A DNA stretch of 64,000 nucleotides from an uncultured Desulfosporosinus sp. (GTDB lineage Bacteria > Bacillota > Desulfitobacteriia > Desulfitobacteriales > Desulfitobacteriaceae). The DNA is taken from contig CAKMJS010000134.1 in NCBI GenBank assembly GCA_927405585.1, positions 22,397-86,396 of the forward strand, written 5' to 3'. Below are positions 7,709 through 15,641 of this stretch, piece after piece; position 1 is the stretch's first letter; every line of letters starts with the position of its first letter. A program made the position numbers and the translations under genes. The notes under the pieces are model-generated. The model was not told the DNA's origin. It saw only the letters and a list, made by a program, of their open reading frames with translations, and searched no databases.

Positions 7709-8923
7709 TTGGTTTATGTGATTGTGGGTAATGGCCCTGCGGGGACAAATGCGATCGAACAGATTCGCAAGCTCGACCATACGGGGAAAATTATCTTAAT
7801 AGCTCAAGAGGCTAACCTTCCTTATAGCCGAATTACAACCCCGGAGTATATGACTAATGAGATCGAAGAACAAGATATTTATATTCGGGGTGCTGATTTT
7901 TATGAGCTTAACCGAGTTGAAACCAGACTCGGGCATAGGGTAGAACAGGTACTAGAGCAAGAGAACGTGGTGATTTTAGAGGACGGTGGGAGAATCCCCT
8001 ATGATAAACTGCTGCTTGCTACAGGTTCGCGTCCCTGTATTCCAGGTTGGATTGATAGGGGAATTGAAGGGGTCTTTTCTCTCTGGAATAAAGCTGATTC
8101 CGAAGCGATCAAGAAGCTATTACCAGAAGTCAAAAATGCTGTGATAATCGGCGGAGGTCTCGTAGGTTTACAGGCTGCCCGTGCCCTAAATTCCTACGGC
8201 ATCACCGTGAGTGTTGTAGAAATGGCGGACCGCCTTATGCCTGCTCAACTAGATCAAGCTGCCGGCGAAATGCTACTCAAGGCCATCGTGCAGCAAGGAG
8301 TACAGGTTTTCCTGGGGACCGAGGTTAAAGCTTTACAAGTTAAGGACAATAAGGTTGAAGGTGTTCAAACAGTAAATCAATTTCTCGAGGCTGAGCTGGT
8401 TATCGTATCCGTTGGGGTAATACCAAACATAGATTTCCTGAGGTCGGGCAGCGTGCAAATTGAAAGGGGAATCGTAGTTAACGAATATATGCAATCAAGT
8501 GCTCCGACAATCTATGCAGCAGGGGATATCGCCCAAGCCAGGAGTATGCTTACCGGTGAGTCGATGCTCAGGGCGTTGTGGCTGACTGCTGTTCAGCAAG
8601 GTAAAATTGCTGGAGCCAGTATGGCTGGGTCTGAGGAAGCCTATGCTGGCAGTAACGCGATGAACTCAATTCAACTCTTTGGGCTACAGGTTATTTCCTT
8701 GGGGAGAATTGAAGGTGGCCCAGGTGTGGAAGAAATTATTCTAAGTCAGCCCACTTCAGGGGTCTATCAAAAACTGTTACTCGAAGATGGGCGCTTAACT
8801 GGCCTTTTATTTGCGGGGGACGTACAAGAAGCCGGCGTAATGTATCACAAATTGGGCCAGCCACTCAATCAAGGATATTTGGGTTCCTTAAAAGTGTCTG
8901 ATCCGGAATTCATACTAGCTTGA
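7709..8923 (+). CDS. FAD-dependent pyridine nucleotide-disulfide-type oxidoreductase
   Basis: The 404-residue flavoprotein begins with the FAD-binding VIVGNGPAGTNA motif, carries the NAD(P)H-binding AVIIGGGLVGLQAA near residue 150 and ends its core with the second FAD motif TIYAAGD near 270. It belongs to the NADH:rubredoxin/nitrite-reductase-like group often found next to CooF as an FNOR. An in-frame frame extends upstream to 7505, but the TTG at 7709 follows CAGGGGG by 8 bases and puts the FAD motif at the usual N-terminal position. It most likely exchanges electrons between NAD(P)H and the operon's ferredoxins. Confidence 0.87.
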   Translation: MVYVIVGNGPAGTNAIEQIRKLDHTGKIILIAQEANLPYSRITTPEYMTNEIEEQDIYIRGADFYELNRVETRLGHRVEQVLEQENVVILEDGGRIPYDKLLLATGSRPCIPGWIDRGIEGVFSLWNKADSEAIKKLLPEVKNAVIIGGGLVGLQAARALNSYGITVSVVEMADRLMPAQLDQAAGEMLLKAIVQQGVQVFLGTEVKALQVKDNKVEGVQTVNQFLEAELVIVSVGVIPNIDFLRSGSVQIERGIVVNEYMQSSAPTIYAAGDIAQARSMLTGESMLRALWLTAVQQGKIAGASMAGSEEAYAGSNAMNSIQLFGLQVISLGRIEGGPGVEEIILSQPTSGVYQKLLLEDGRLTGLLFAGDVQEAGVMYHKLGQPLNQGYLGSLKVSDPEFILA

Positions 8924-9043
8924 CGAGCTCGTTTGAACTTACAAAGAACTCAGGGCTAACTATAAAAGTAAGTATTGAACGCAATAGTGTCAAAAAAAGA
9001 AAGCGGTCGCCAGGACAAAATTTGAAAAATAGGAGTGGAATGA

Positions 9044-10030
9044 ATGGGAATAACAACGAAAGCAGCCTTACTTAATAAGCCCTACGAAATTTTTCTCGTC
9101 GATCGTAATTTGGAATGTGGACCTGATGAGGTTATTGTTAAAAACCATTTAATTGGAATTTGTGGGTCGGATAAAACCTTTTACAGAGGGCAGATGCCGC
9201 CCCAGACCGCCGAGTTTCGCCAAAAGCCTGAGTTCCCGTTCAAATTAGGGCACGAAAGTGGCGGTACTGTCGTAGAAGTGGGTTCTAAAGTTCGGGAATA
9301 TAAGGTCGGGGACAAAGTAATTGCCTTTGGTTGGAATAACAACCTGGCGGAATATTTTAATGCAAGAGAATGGGAACTTCAACCAGTACCAGAAGGATTA
9401 GATATGGAATTGGCGGCTTTGGGTGAGCCCACGGCCTGTGCGATGTATTCTGGTATGAACTCAGGGGTTCAATTAGGGGATACCGTTGTCGTCATGGGTG
9501 GCGGTTATGCAGGTCAGATTATCGCTCAATGTGCCAAACACAAGGGCGCGGAGAAAGTCATCGTCGTTGATGTGTTAGAGGGCAAACTAGCTCTCGCTAA
9601 AAAGCTTGGTGCGGATATTGTCATAAATTCTACACAACAAGATGCAGTCCAGCTAATTGCCGAGTTAACCAAAGGCCAAGGCGCAGATGTGGTGGTGGAG
9701 GCTGCAGGTAGCCAAGAAGCTATAAATATGTGTACGAAAATGGTTAAACATAATGGGAAGTTTGTATGGTATAGCTGGATCACCCAACCGGTAACCTTAG
9801 ATATCAGTCGGTGGCATGACGATGGTATAGAATTCATCAATACCTGCCTAGTTCATCATTCTTGGCGTGAACGATTTGTCTGGACTCCCAAAACCCTTCG
9901 ACCGGTCATTCAAGGGCTGATTGATATCAAATCATTGATTACCCATGAGTTTAAGCTCGATCAAATTAAAGAAGCCTTTGAGTTAGTAGATAAAGATGAT
10001 ACGGCTATCAAAGTTATTTTACGTCCTTAA
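9044..10030 (+). CDS. Zinc-type medium-chain alcohol dehydrogenase, structural-zinc lobe absent
   Basis: The 328-residue protein is of the threonine/sorbitol dehydrogenase-like MDR superfamily. Catalytic-zinc motifs GICGSD (Cys about 40) and GHE (about 70) are present, as is a Rossmann stretch VVVMGGGYAGQIIAQ near 150. The four-cysteine structural-zinc loop that usually follows the first zinc site is missing: the chain runs directly from GDKVIAFGWNNNLAEYF to the cofactor domain. That explains the modest length. AGGAGTGG lies 5 bases before the ATG. It is 120 bases downstream of the redox operon on the same strand and could be co-transcribed. Substrate unknown. Confidence 0.85.
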   Translation: MGITTKAALLNKPYEIFLVDRNLECGPDEVIVKNHLIGICGSDKTFYRGQMPPQTAEFRQKPEFPFKLGHESGGTVVEVGSKVREYKVGDKVIAFGWNNNLAEYFNAREWELQPVPEGLDMELAALGEPTACAMYSGMNSGVQLGDTVVVMGGGYAGQIIAQCAKHKGAEKVIVVDVLEGKLALAKKLGADIVINSTQQDAVQLIAELTKGQGADVVVEAAGSQEAINMCTKMVKHNGKFVWYSWITQPVTLDISRWHDDGIEFINTCLVHHSWRERFVWTPKTLRPVIQGLIDIKSLITHEFKLDQIKEAFELVDKDDTAIKVILRP

Positions 10031-10094
10031 AAACAGTCCATCTTAAGTGAGGCCCATAATTGTAGAATTGGAGTCTTAGATAAATACGGTCATA

Positions 10095-10130
10095 CGAGCC
10101 CCCTTGGAATCATTCCAGAGGGGCTCGTTT
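10095..10130. terminator. Terminator hairpin between the dehydrogenase and citrate synthase genes
   Basis: An 8-bp arm CGAGCCCC (10095-10102) pairs with GGGGCTCG (10120-10127), and an inner TGGAAT/ATTCCA stem continues it. It lies between convergent genes; the T tract is short (GTTT), so it may be a weak bidirectional terminator. Confidence 0.6.
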
Positions 10131-10147
10131 GCGTACACAATACTAAA

Positions 10148-11518
10148 TCAGGATCGCTCATTCATGTTAGTATACTTTCTTCTGGGAGCCACGCTTTTAT
10201 AGGCTGGTCTTATAATCTTCCCAGCATTGGCAATTTCCTCCATGCGATGAGCACTCCAACCTACGATTCTGGAAATTGCAAAAATGGGTGTAAACATTTC
10301 GACTGGGATATTGAGCATCTTGTAAACAAAGCCTGAATAGAAATCAACATTGGCGCTAACCGCTTTGTACATGGTGTTGTGCTCTGCAATCACTCTCGGC
10401 GCAAGGCTTTCTATCTTTGCATAGAGGGTAAATTCGTCTTCCAGTCCCTTTTCATGGGCAAGCTGGCCAGCATAATCCTTAAGAATGACTGCCCTCGGAT
10501 CGGATATAGAGTATACTGCATGTCCGATTCCATAGATTAATCCAGACCGATCAAAGGCATCTTTAGATAGGATCCGGGTTAGGTAGCGTTCAATCTCTTG
10601 ATCATCGTTCCAATCCAGCAAGTTGTCTTTGATATCATTAAACATCTCGACAACTTTGATATTCGCTCCTCCATGTCGCGGTCCTTTGAGTGCGCCAATC
10701 GCTGCAGCCATCGCAGAGTAGGTATCCGTACCTGTGGAAGTCACGACGTGAGTCACAAAGGATGAATTGTTACCTCCACCATGTTCAGCATGCAGGACTA
10801 GCGCCAGATCAAGTAGTGTCGCTTCTAACTGGGTATAGTTACTATCCGGTCTCAGCATGGAGAGAACATTCTCAGCAATACTCAAATCAGCGCGGGGACT
10901 GTGAAGATATAAGCTTTGGTTGCCATGGTAATGAGAGAATGCTTGAAAACCATAGACGGCTAACGATGGAAAACAGGCAATTAATCGAAGACACTGTTTG
11001 AGGACATTTTTCATGGATGTGTCATCAGGATTATCGTCAAAAGAGTACAGAGCCAATACACTTCTCGCCAACGTATTCATGATATCTTTGCTCGGGGCTT
11101 TTAAAATCATATCCCGAGCAAAATCTTCAGGTAGCCTTTGATAAAGGGAAAGCAGTTGCTTAAACTCCTTTTGAGCGGTTTGATCTGGGAGATTTCCAAA
11201 AAGCAGTAAATAGGCAGTCTCTTCGAAGCCATAGCGTTTATCGACCATAAAACCATGGACGATATCCTTAATATCCATGCCTCGATAAATTAATCGCCCT
11301 GGTACCGGCACTATTTCCCCTTCATCAAGAATATAAGAATGGACTTCGCCGATCTCAGTTAAGCCAACTAGTACTCCTTTCCCATCTAAATCACGAAGAC
11401 CTCTTTTGACTTCATATTTTCTATATAAGTCAGGTTGAATCTTACCGCTTGTTTCAGCCATGCGACTTAGTTGCTCAAGCATATTCTCTTCCGATTGTTC
11501 AAGGTCAGAATAATTCAT
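10148..11518 (-). CDS. gltA: Citrate synthase
   Basis: This 456-residue enzyme condenses oxaloacetate with acetyl-CoA. The catalytic regions are visible: LHAEHGGGNNSSF (His) near residue 245, GIGHAVYSISDPRA (His) near 330, and the Asp in NVDFYSGFVYKML near 390. The long N-terminal part and divergent core are typical of the Clostridia form rather than the E. coli enzyme. AAAGGAG lies 7 bases before the ATG. It is monocistronic, convergent to the dehydrogenase gene. A 2-methylcitrate synthase activity cannot be excluded by sequence alone. Confidence 0.92.
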   Translation of the reverse strand: MNYSDLEQSEENMLEQLSRMAETSGKIQPDLYRKYEVKRGLRDLDGKGVLVGLTEIGEVHSYILDEGEIVPVPGRLIYRGMDIKDIVHGFMVDKRYGFEETAYLLLFGNLPDQTAQKEFKQLLSLYQRLPEDFARDMILKAPSKDIMNTLARSVLALYSFDDNPDDTSMKNVLKQCLRLIACFPSLAVYGFQAFSHYHGNQSLYLHSPRADLSIAENVLSMLRPDSNYTQLEATLLDLALVLHAEHGGGNNSSFVTHVVTSTGTDTYSAMAAAIGALKGPRHGGANIKVVEMFNDIKDNLLDWNDDQEIERYLTRILSKDAFDRSGLIYGIGHAVYSISDPRAVILKDYAGQLAHEKGLEDEFTLYAKIESLAPRVIAEHNTMYKAVSANVDFYSGFVYKMLNIPVEMFTPIFAISRIVGWSAHRMEEIANAGKIIRPAYKSVAPRRKYTNMNERS

Positions 11519-11627
11519 AATTCAATCTCCTTTACACGTTCTTTAATCAATTCTACCTTATAGTGAATGTTTCAAACACTTTATCAATATATATAGTCAA
11601 ACTAACTGTTAGAAATAGGGGGAAGCT

Positions 11628-12206
11628 ATGTCTTGGGATATCAGAAAACGTGATTGGTCAGGCACTGTCGTTACGGTATCAACGGCAATCTTTGCTTTCG
11701 TCTCGCTTGTATCGGTCTTTATCTCTGTCACAACTTGGCAGACTCAGCGCGAAGCAGCACGCCCATATTTCACCTTCAAAGAATCGCCTTCTGTCCATCA
11801 AACTGACAAACTTAGTTTCGAATTCAAATTCAATAACGTAGGAACTCATCCTGCAACGAACCTTTCCAGTAAAACCATCGTCTTTGACGAAACCATGTTA
11901 CAACAGCCGGTGCTCGTTGATGATTATACTGTAGTTAACGATATTCCTAGAGATACCACCACAAGTTTGCTGCTGAGCATGAAAAGTACTGACTTCAGTC
12001 CAGCCGATATCAACCCACAGTTTATTGTTATCTGTCTTAGCTATACAAATCCTATCACAGGTAAATTATATACCCAAACTCTTTATACCAAATGGGCTGG
12101 AGTTATAGCCCAAAAACCTCAACCTATTATTCATGTCGAAGCAAGTGAAAAGCAAAAAATTCTAGACTATTTAAAATCCCACCAATTATTGACGTCCAAG
12201 AATTGA
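11628..12206 (+). CDS. Hypothetical membrane-anchored protein
   Basis: The 192-residue protein is not assigned to a family. Residues 9-31 form one hydrophobic segment, after a short basic N-terminus, followed by about 160 polar residues rich in beta-strand-like patterns. It is most likely a single-pass anchor with an extracytoplasmic or cytoplasmic beta-domain. AGGGGGAA precedes the ATG by 4 bases. It stands alone between the divergent citrate synthase gene and the thiamine operon, so the context gives no functional hint. Confidence 0.6.
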   Translation: MSWDIRKRDWSGTVVTVSTAIFAFVSLVSVFISVTTWQTQREAARPYFTFKESPSVHQTDKLSFEFKFNNVGTHPATNLSSKTIVFDETMLQQPVLVDDYTVVNDIPRDTTTSLLLSMKSTDFSPADINPQFIVICLSYTNPITGKLYTQTLYTKWAGVIAQKPQPIIHVEASEKQKILDYLKSHQLLTSKN

Positions 12207-12214
12207 CGAAGTGA

Positions 12215-12302
12215 ACTCGATCAACTAAAGTTGAACATCGAGACTACGGTGGGGGACTCTACCTCCTCCTCCCACTTGTAAAAGTGGGAGTCTCACGATT
12301 GG
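12215..12302 (+). other. Hairpin region resembling an IS200/IS605 right end
   Basis: A perfect stem-loop CTCCCACTT-gtaa-AAGTGGGAG (12269-12290) is preceded by a G-rich/C-rich stretch and followed by tctcacgattgg. The stem plus trailing string resembles right ends of IS200/IS605-type elements and shares the AGTGGGAGTCTC string with 4725-4736. No transposase accompanies it, so it is either a relic or a domesticated intergenic repeat. It may also terminate the upstream hypothetical gene. Confidence 0.4.
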
Positions 12303-12314
12303 AGGAATTTAAGC

Positions 12315-12343
12315 TTGCACGGGAACGCCTATTATGTTAGAAT
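12315..12343 (+). promoter_or_regulatory. Sigma-A promoter of the thiamine operon
   Basis: TTGCAC (12315-12320) and TAGAAT (12338-12343) are separated by 17 bases and lie 22 bases before the TPP aptamer. This places transcription start just ahead of the riboswitch. Confidence 0.7.
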
Positions 12344-12364
12344 AAAATACAATTTAATATGGTA

Positions 12365-12487
12365 ACAGGGGAGCTGGAAATTTCTGGCTGAGAGGGGCGT
12401 TATGCCCGACCCTTAACCTGATCTGGGTAATGCCAGCGTAGGGAGGATTAGAGAATAAGTACGCCGCATTACATGCGGTGTTTTTTT
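12365..12487 (+). promoter_or_regulatory. TPP (THI-box) riboswitch with intrinsic terminator
   Basis: The aptamer (about 12365-12447) contains the conserved pieces in order: ACAGGGGAGC, GGCTGAGAGGG, GACCCTTAACCTGATCTGG and GTAATGCCAGCGTAGGGAGG. It is followed by a strong terminator hairpin (GCCGCAT-tac-ATGCGGT, 12462-12480) with seven Ts. Binding of thiamine pyrophosphate should therefore stop transcription before the downstream uptake genes. Arrangement and motif matches leave little doubt. Confidence 0.95.
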
Positions 12488-12545
12488 ATGATCAGAGTCC
12501 CCTACCGAAATCACGAAAAACTAGTTCGAAGGAGGAAATTGTGCG

Positions 12546-12839
12546 ATGGCGAAAATCATTATGGCCTTACAGGTGGTTCCTAAGGTCGAAGAATCCCGTA
12601 TCTTTGAAGTGGTGGACGAGGCGATCAAAATTATTGCAGCCAGTGGGGTTCCCTACGAAGTGGGTCCTATGGAGACAACCATGGAGGGTGAACCCGATCA
12701 ACTGTGGGAAATCATTAAAGAAGCTCAGGAAGCATGCATTCGTGCTGGAGCCTCTAGAGTGATGTCCTACATAAAAATGGACTATGTTCCGACAGGTTCA
12801 ACAATTGGCGAAAAAATCGACAAATATCGAAATAAATAA
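12546..12839 (+). CDS. Thiamine-binding protein, MTH1187/YkoF-like family
   Basis: The 97-residue ferredoxin-fold protein belongs to the MTH1187/YqgV group, related to the thiamine-binding YkoF domain. Typical strings are MALQVVPK, PYEVGPMETTMEG and the C-terminal helix. It is the first gene after the TPP riboswitch and its stop overlaps the start of the permease gene (TAATG). It probably binds a thiamine-like compound in the cytoplasm, perhaps as a sensor or carrier for the transporter (inference). AAGGAGG lies 11 bases before the ATG, slightly long. Confidence 0.85.
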   Translation: MAKIIMALQVVPKVEESRIFEVVDEAIKIIAASGVPYEVGPMETTMEGEPDQLWEIIKEAQEACIRAGASRVMSYIKMDYVPTGSTIGEKIDKYRNK

Positions 12840-13612
12840 TGGGATGGTTAAAGTGGAAAGGGATCCCATCCCTATTATTCTTTCTCTTTCTTCTAGGGGT
12901 ATGGCAAATAGTGATTACGGCTGCTCAAGTTCCTTTATGGCTTCTGCCCGCTCCCACTCAAATCGTCAACGCCTTATGGGAGACTCGCCAGCTTATTTGG
13001 ATGCATACCCTCACAACGTTAGTTGAAACTACGGTTGGCTTTACGTTGGCAGTTGTCTTAAGTCTGATTACAGCAGGCGCAATGATTCTATCCCCATGGA
13101 TTAAACGCCTATTATATCCGTTCTTAATTATTTCTCAAACGGTTCCTCTGATAGCCATTGCCCCTCTTTTGATCCTCTGGCTGGGTTATGGCCTATTACC
13201 TAAAATTATGATCGTCATTATAGTATGTTATTTCCCGGTTACCATTAGTTTAATCGAAGGACTCGAATTAACCGATATTGACCTTCTGAATTTATTAAGA
13301 AGTATGGGGGCATCTCGTTGGCAAATGTTTTATATGGTGCGCTGGCCACACGCTCTACCCTCATTTTTCGCAGGACTGAAAATTGCCGCCACCTATAGCG
13401 TAATGGGGGCTGTCATTGCAGAATGGCTGGGTTCTAGTTCGGGGTTAGGCGTTTATCTGACGCGTTCGTCCCACTCGTTTTTAACAGACCGTGTTTTTGC
13501 TGCGATATTTACGATCACCGCCTTGAGTTTTCTCTACTACGCCCTAATTACCATCCTAGCACGACTTGCCTTACCTTGGATCCATAGTAAAAACCAAGAT
13601 ACCATCGAGTGA
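12839..13612 (+). CDS. thiX: ABC transporter permease for thiamine pyrimidine precursor (ThiX-like)
   Basis: The 257-residue integral membrane protein has about six helices and the ABC permease EAA-type loop (LLNLLRSMGASRWQMFYMV near residue 155). It is of the taurine/nitrate/pyrimidine-precursor permease family. Position in a TPP-riboswitch operon with an NMT1-type binding protein and an ATPase supports uptake of a formylaminopyrimidine/HMP-like precursor. Its ATG shares a base with the preceding stop codon. Confidence 0.88.
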   Translation: MGWLKWKGIPSLLFFLFLLGVWQIVITAAQVPLWLLPAPTQIVNALWETRQLIWMHTLTTLVETTVGFTLAVVLSLITAGAMILSPWIKRLLYPFLIISQTVPLIAIAPLLILWLGYGLLPKIMIVIIVCYFPVTISLIEGLELTDIDLLNLLRSMGASRWQMFYMVRWPHALPSFFAGLKIAATYSVMGAVIAEWLGSSSGLGVYLTRSSHSFLTDRVFAAIFTITALSFLYYALITILARLALPWIHSKNQDTIE

Positions 13613-13661
13613 TTAAACTCGTTTAGCTAATGCAGAAGTAAATTATAGGAGAGATTATATT

Positions 13662-14681
13662 ATGAAAAAGTTGCTTGCTTTATTAATTATTTCTATTCTA
13701 ATACTGTCAGGTTGTGGGGCTTCACCTACTGCGCCCGCTTCACCTACTTCCACCGATCCTAAACCACTTACCACGGTTACCTTGATGTTGGACTGGACCC
13801 CAAATACAAATCACACCGGTCTCTTTGTCGCTCAAGAGAAGGGGTATTTTGCTAAGGCGGGTTTAGATGTTCAAATCATCCAGCCTTCTAGCTCAGGAAG
13901 TGTCGAGCAACTGGTAGCGGCCGGAAAATCCAACTTTGGAGTGAGTCATCAGGAACAAGTGACGACGGCACGGGCGAATGATGTACCGATTCTTTCCTTA
14001 GCCGCTATTTTGCAACATAACACCTCAGGTTTTGCGTCACCAACTTCTAAGAATATTCTAAATGCCAAAGATTTTGAAGGGAAGACCTACGGCGGTTGGG
14101 GCCTACCATCAGAAGATGCTATTGTCAAAGCACTCATGCAAAAGGAAAACGCGGATTTCTCCAAGCTTAAAATGATCAATATTGGAGAAGCGGATCAACT
14201 CATGTCTTTAACCAAAGACATTGATTTAACCTGGATTTTTTATGGTTGGACTGGCATTGAGGCAGAGTTGCGGAAACAGACTTTAAATATGATTTGGCTT
14301 AAAGACGTAGACCCAGCACTGGATTTTTATACTCCCGTCCTGATTACCAGCGAGAAAATGACAGAAGCTCAACCTGAGCTAATTCGCCATTTTATGCAAG
14401 CGGTGAGTGAAGGTTATCAATATTCGATCCAGAATCCGCTGGAATCAGCTGAGATCTTAATCAAGAATGCACCTGAAGCAAATGCCGACTTAATACGTAG
14501 CAGCCAGACTTGGCTCAGTCCTAGGTATCAAGCCGATGCAGCCCAGTGGGGGATACAGAAGGCAGACGTATGGGAACGCTATGCGAAATGGCTCGTTGAG
14601 CGTAATTTGTTGCCGAAGATGATCGATTCCACTAAGGCGTACACGAACGATTTTTTGCCTAAGGCACATTCAAGTAAATAA
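13662..14681 (+). CDS. thiY: Thiamine pyrimidine precursor-binding lipoprotein (ThiY-like)
   Basis: A lipoprotein signal peptide ends in the lipobox LSGC near residue 19, anchoring the protein outside the membrane. The mature part is of the NMT1/THI5-like family: VTLMLDWTPNTNHTGLFVA at the start, then pyrimidine-binding family blocks. It captures the precursor for the ThiX/ThiZ transporter. The last seven codons and the stop (PKAHSSK then TAA) run into the left end of a repeat element at 14663, so its natural C-terminus was probably altered by that insertion by a few residues. Confidence 0.9.
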   Translation: MKKLLALLIISILILSGCGASPTAPASPTSTDPKPLTTVTLMLDWTPNTNHTGLFVAQEKGYFAKAGLDVQIIQPSSSGSVEQLVAAGKSNFGVSHQEQVTTARANDVPILSLAAILQHNTSGFASPTSKNILNAKDFEGKTYGGWGLPSEDAIVKALMQKENADFSKLKMINIGEADQLMSLTKDIDLTWIFYGWTGIEAELRKQTLNMIWLKDVDPALDFYTPVLITSEKMTEAQPELIRHFMQAVSEGYQYSIQNPLESAEILIKNAPEANADLIRSSQTWLSPRYQADAAQWGIQKADVWERYAKWLVERNLLPKMIDSTKAYTNDFLPKAHSSK

Positions 14682-14823
14682 CCAGTCAGTATGCCAGTCT
14701 ATTTAACGTCATACTGTGTCGGCATGTTCACCTAATAGCCCCACTATGAGGTGAACATACCTCCTTGTCTGACGCAAAATATCCAAGGCATCTTTGACTT
14801 GTTATTTTCTTTCATATGCCTAA
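14660..14823 (+). mobile_element. MITE-like inverted-repeat element, copy 1 (158 bp)
   Basis: The element core is 14663-14820, beginning GGCAC and ending ATGCC, flanked by TAA on both sides (14660-14662, 14821-14823; probable target duplication). Its two ~50-bp arms are imperfect inverted repeats, best conserved in AATAACnAGTCA. The middle forms a hairpin GTTCACCT...AGGTGAAC. No coding capacity. It is about 80 percent or more identical to copies at 15641 and 20067 in the same orientation, and separates thiY from thiZ. Confidence 0.8.
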
Positions 14824-14882
14824 AGCAAATTCATAAAAATACCTTGTCAGTATTTCAAGCCTAAATCCTAAGGAGGACCACA

Positions 14883-15641
14883 ATGGGACTATCTCTGAGA
14901 GGCCTTTCCAAAGCTTACGTTAACCCACAAAAGAGCCCATCCATGGAGGTTTTGCATGCTCTGGATTTAGAGATTGAGACGGGTTCCTTTGTTTCTATAA
15001 TCGGGCCTTCCGGCTGTGGAAAGAGTACAATCTGCAATCTCTTAGCTGGAATTGAGCTTCCGGATACTGGGGAGATAATATTAGATGGTGAAGCGATCCA
15101 GGGGACACTAGGGAATGTCGGTTATATGCCTCAAAAGGATTTACTGCTGCCCTGGCGTACCCTGCTTGAGAACGTGCTCTTGGGATGCGAGATTCTGCAT
15201 AAAGACAAACGCAAAGCGCAGGTTGAGGCTAAGGAATGGTTAAATCAATTTGGTCTAGCTCCATTTTCTGAGCATTACCCACACCAATTATCCGGTGGTA
15301 TGCGGCAACGAGGGGCGTTGCTGCGAACGATTCTCTTTGGCAAAAAAACGTTGCTCCTCGACGAACCCTTCGGTGCTCTGGACGCTTTGACTCGACGGGA
15401 AATGCAACGCTGGCTTTTAAAGATTTGGAATCGGACTCGCCATACGGTCCTATTGATCACTCACGATATTGATGAGGCTATTCTTCTTTCTGACAGAGTT
15501 GTTGTTTTAAGCCAACGTCCTGCTCGTATTATTCATGAGTTTATTATTCCATTTCCCCACCCACGCGATCCTGAGGAACTGCTGCTTTCTAGTGATGCCT
15601 TAGAATTCAAAAGGCAACTATTAAAGCTTCTCATACCTTAG
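14883..15641 (+). CDS. thiZ: ABC transporter ATPase for thiamine precursor uptake (ThiZ-like)
   Basis: The 252-residue nucleotide-binding subunit has Walker A GPSGCGKST near residue 40, Q-loop PQKDLLLPWRT, signature LSGGMRQRGALLR near 135, Walker B LLLDEPFGALD and the switch His in LLITHD. It belongs to the SsuB/TauB/ThiZ group. TAAGGAGG precedes the ATG by 7 bases. It lies 201 bases after thiY because a repeat element intervenes; no terminator with a T tract is obvious there, so co-transcription from the riboswitch is plausible. Its TAG stop is formed at the edge of repeat copy 2. Confidence 0.9.
   Translation: MGLSLRGLSKAYVNPQKSPSMEVLHALDLEIETGSFVSIIGPSGCGKSTICNLLAGIELPDTGEIILDGEAIQGTLGNVGYMPQKDLLLPWRTLLENVLLGCEILHKDKRKAQVEAKEWLNQFGLAPFSEHYPHQLSGGMRQRGALLRTILFGKKTLLLDEPFGALDALTRREMQRWLLKIWNRTRHTVLLITHDIDEAILLSDRVVVLSQRPARIIHEFIIPFPHPRDPEELLLSSDALEFKRQLLKLLIP

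Noticed and set aside
14824..14882. A fourth, partial copy of the 158-bp element before thiZ
   Set aside because: Only ACCTTGTCAGTAT resembles the element; too short to count.
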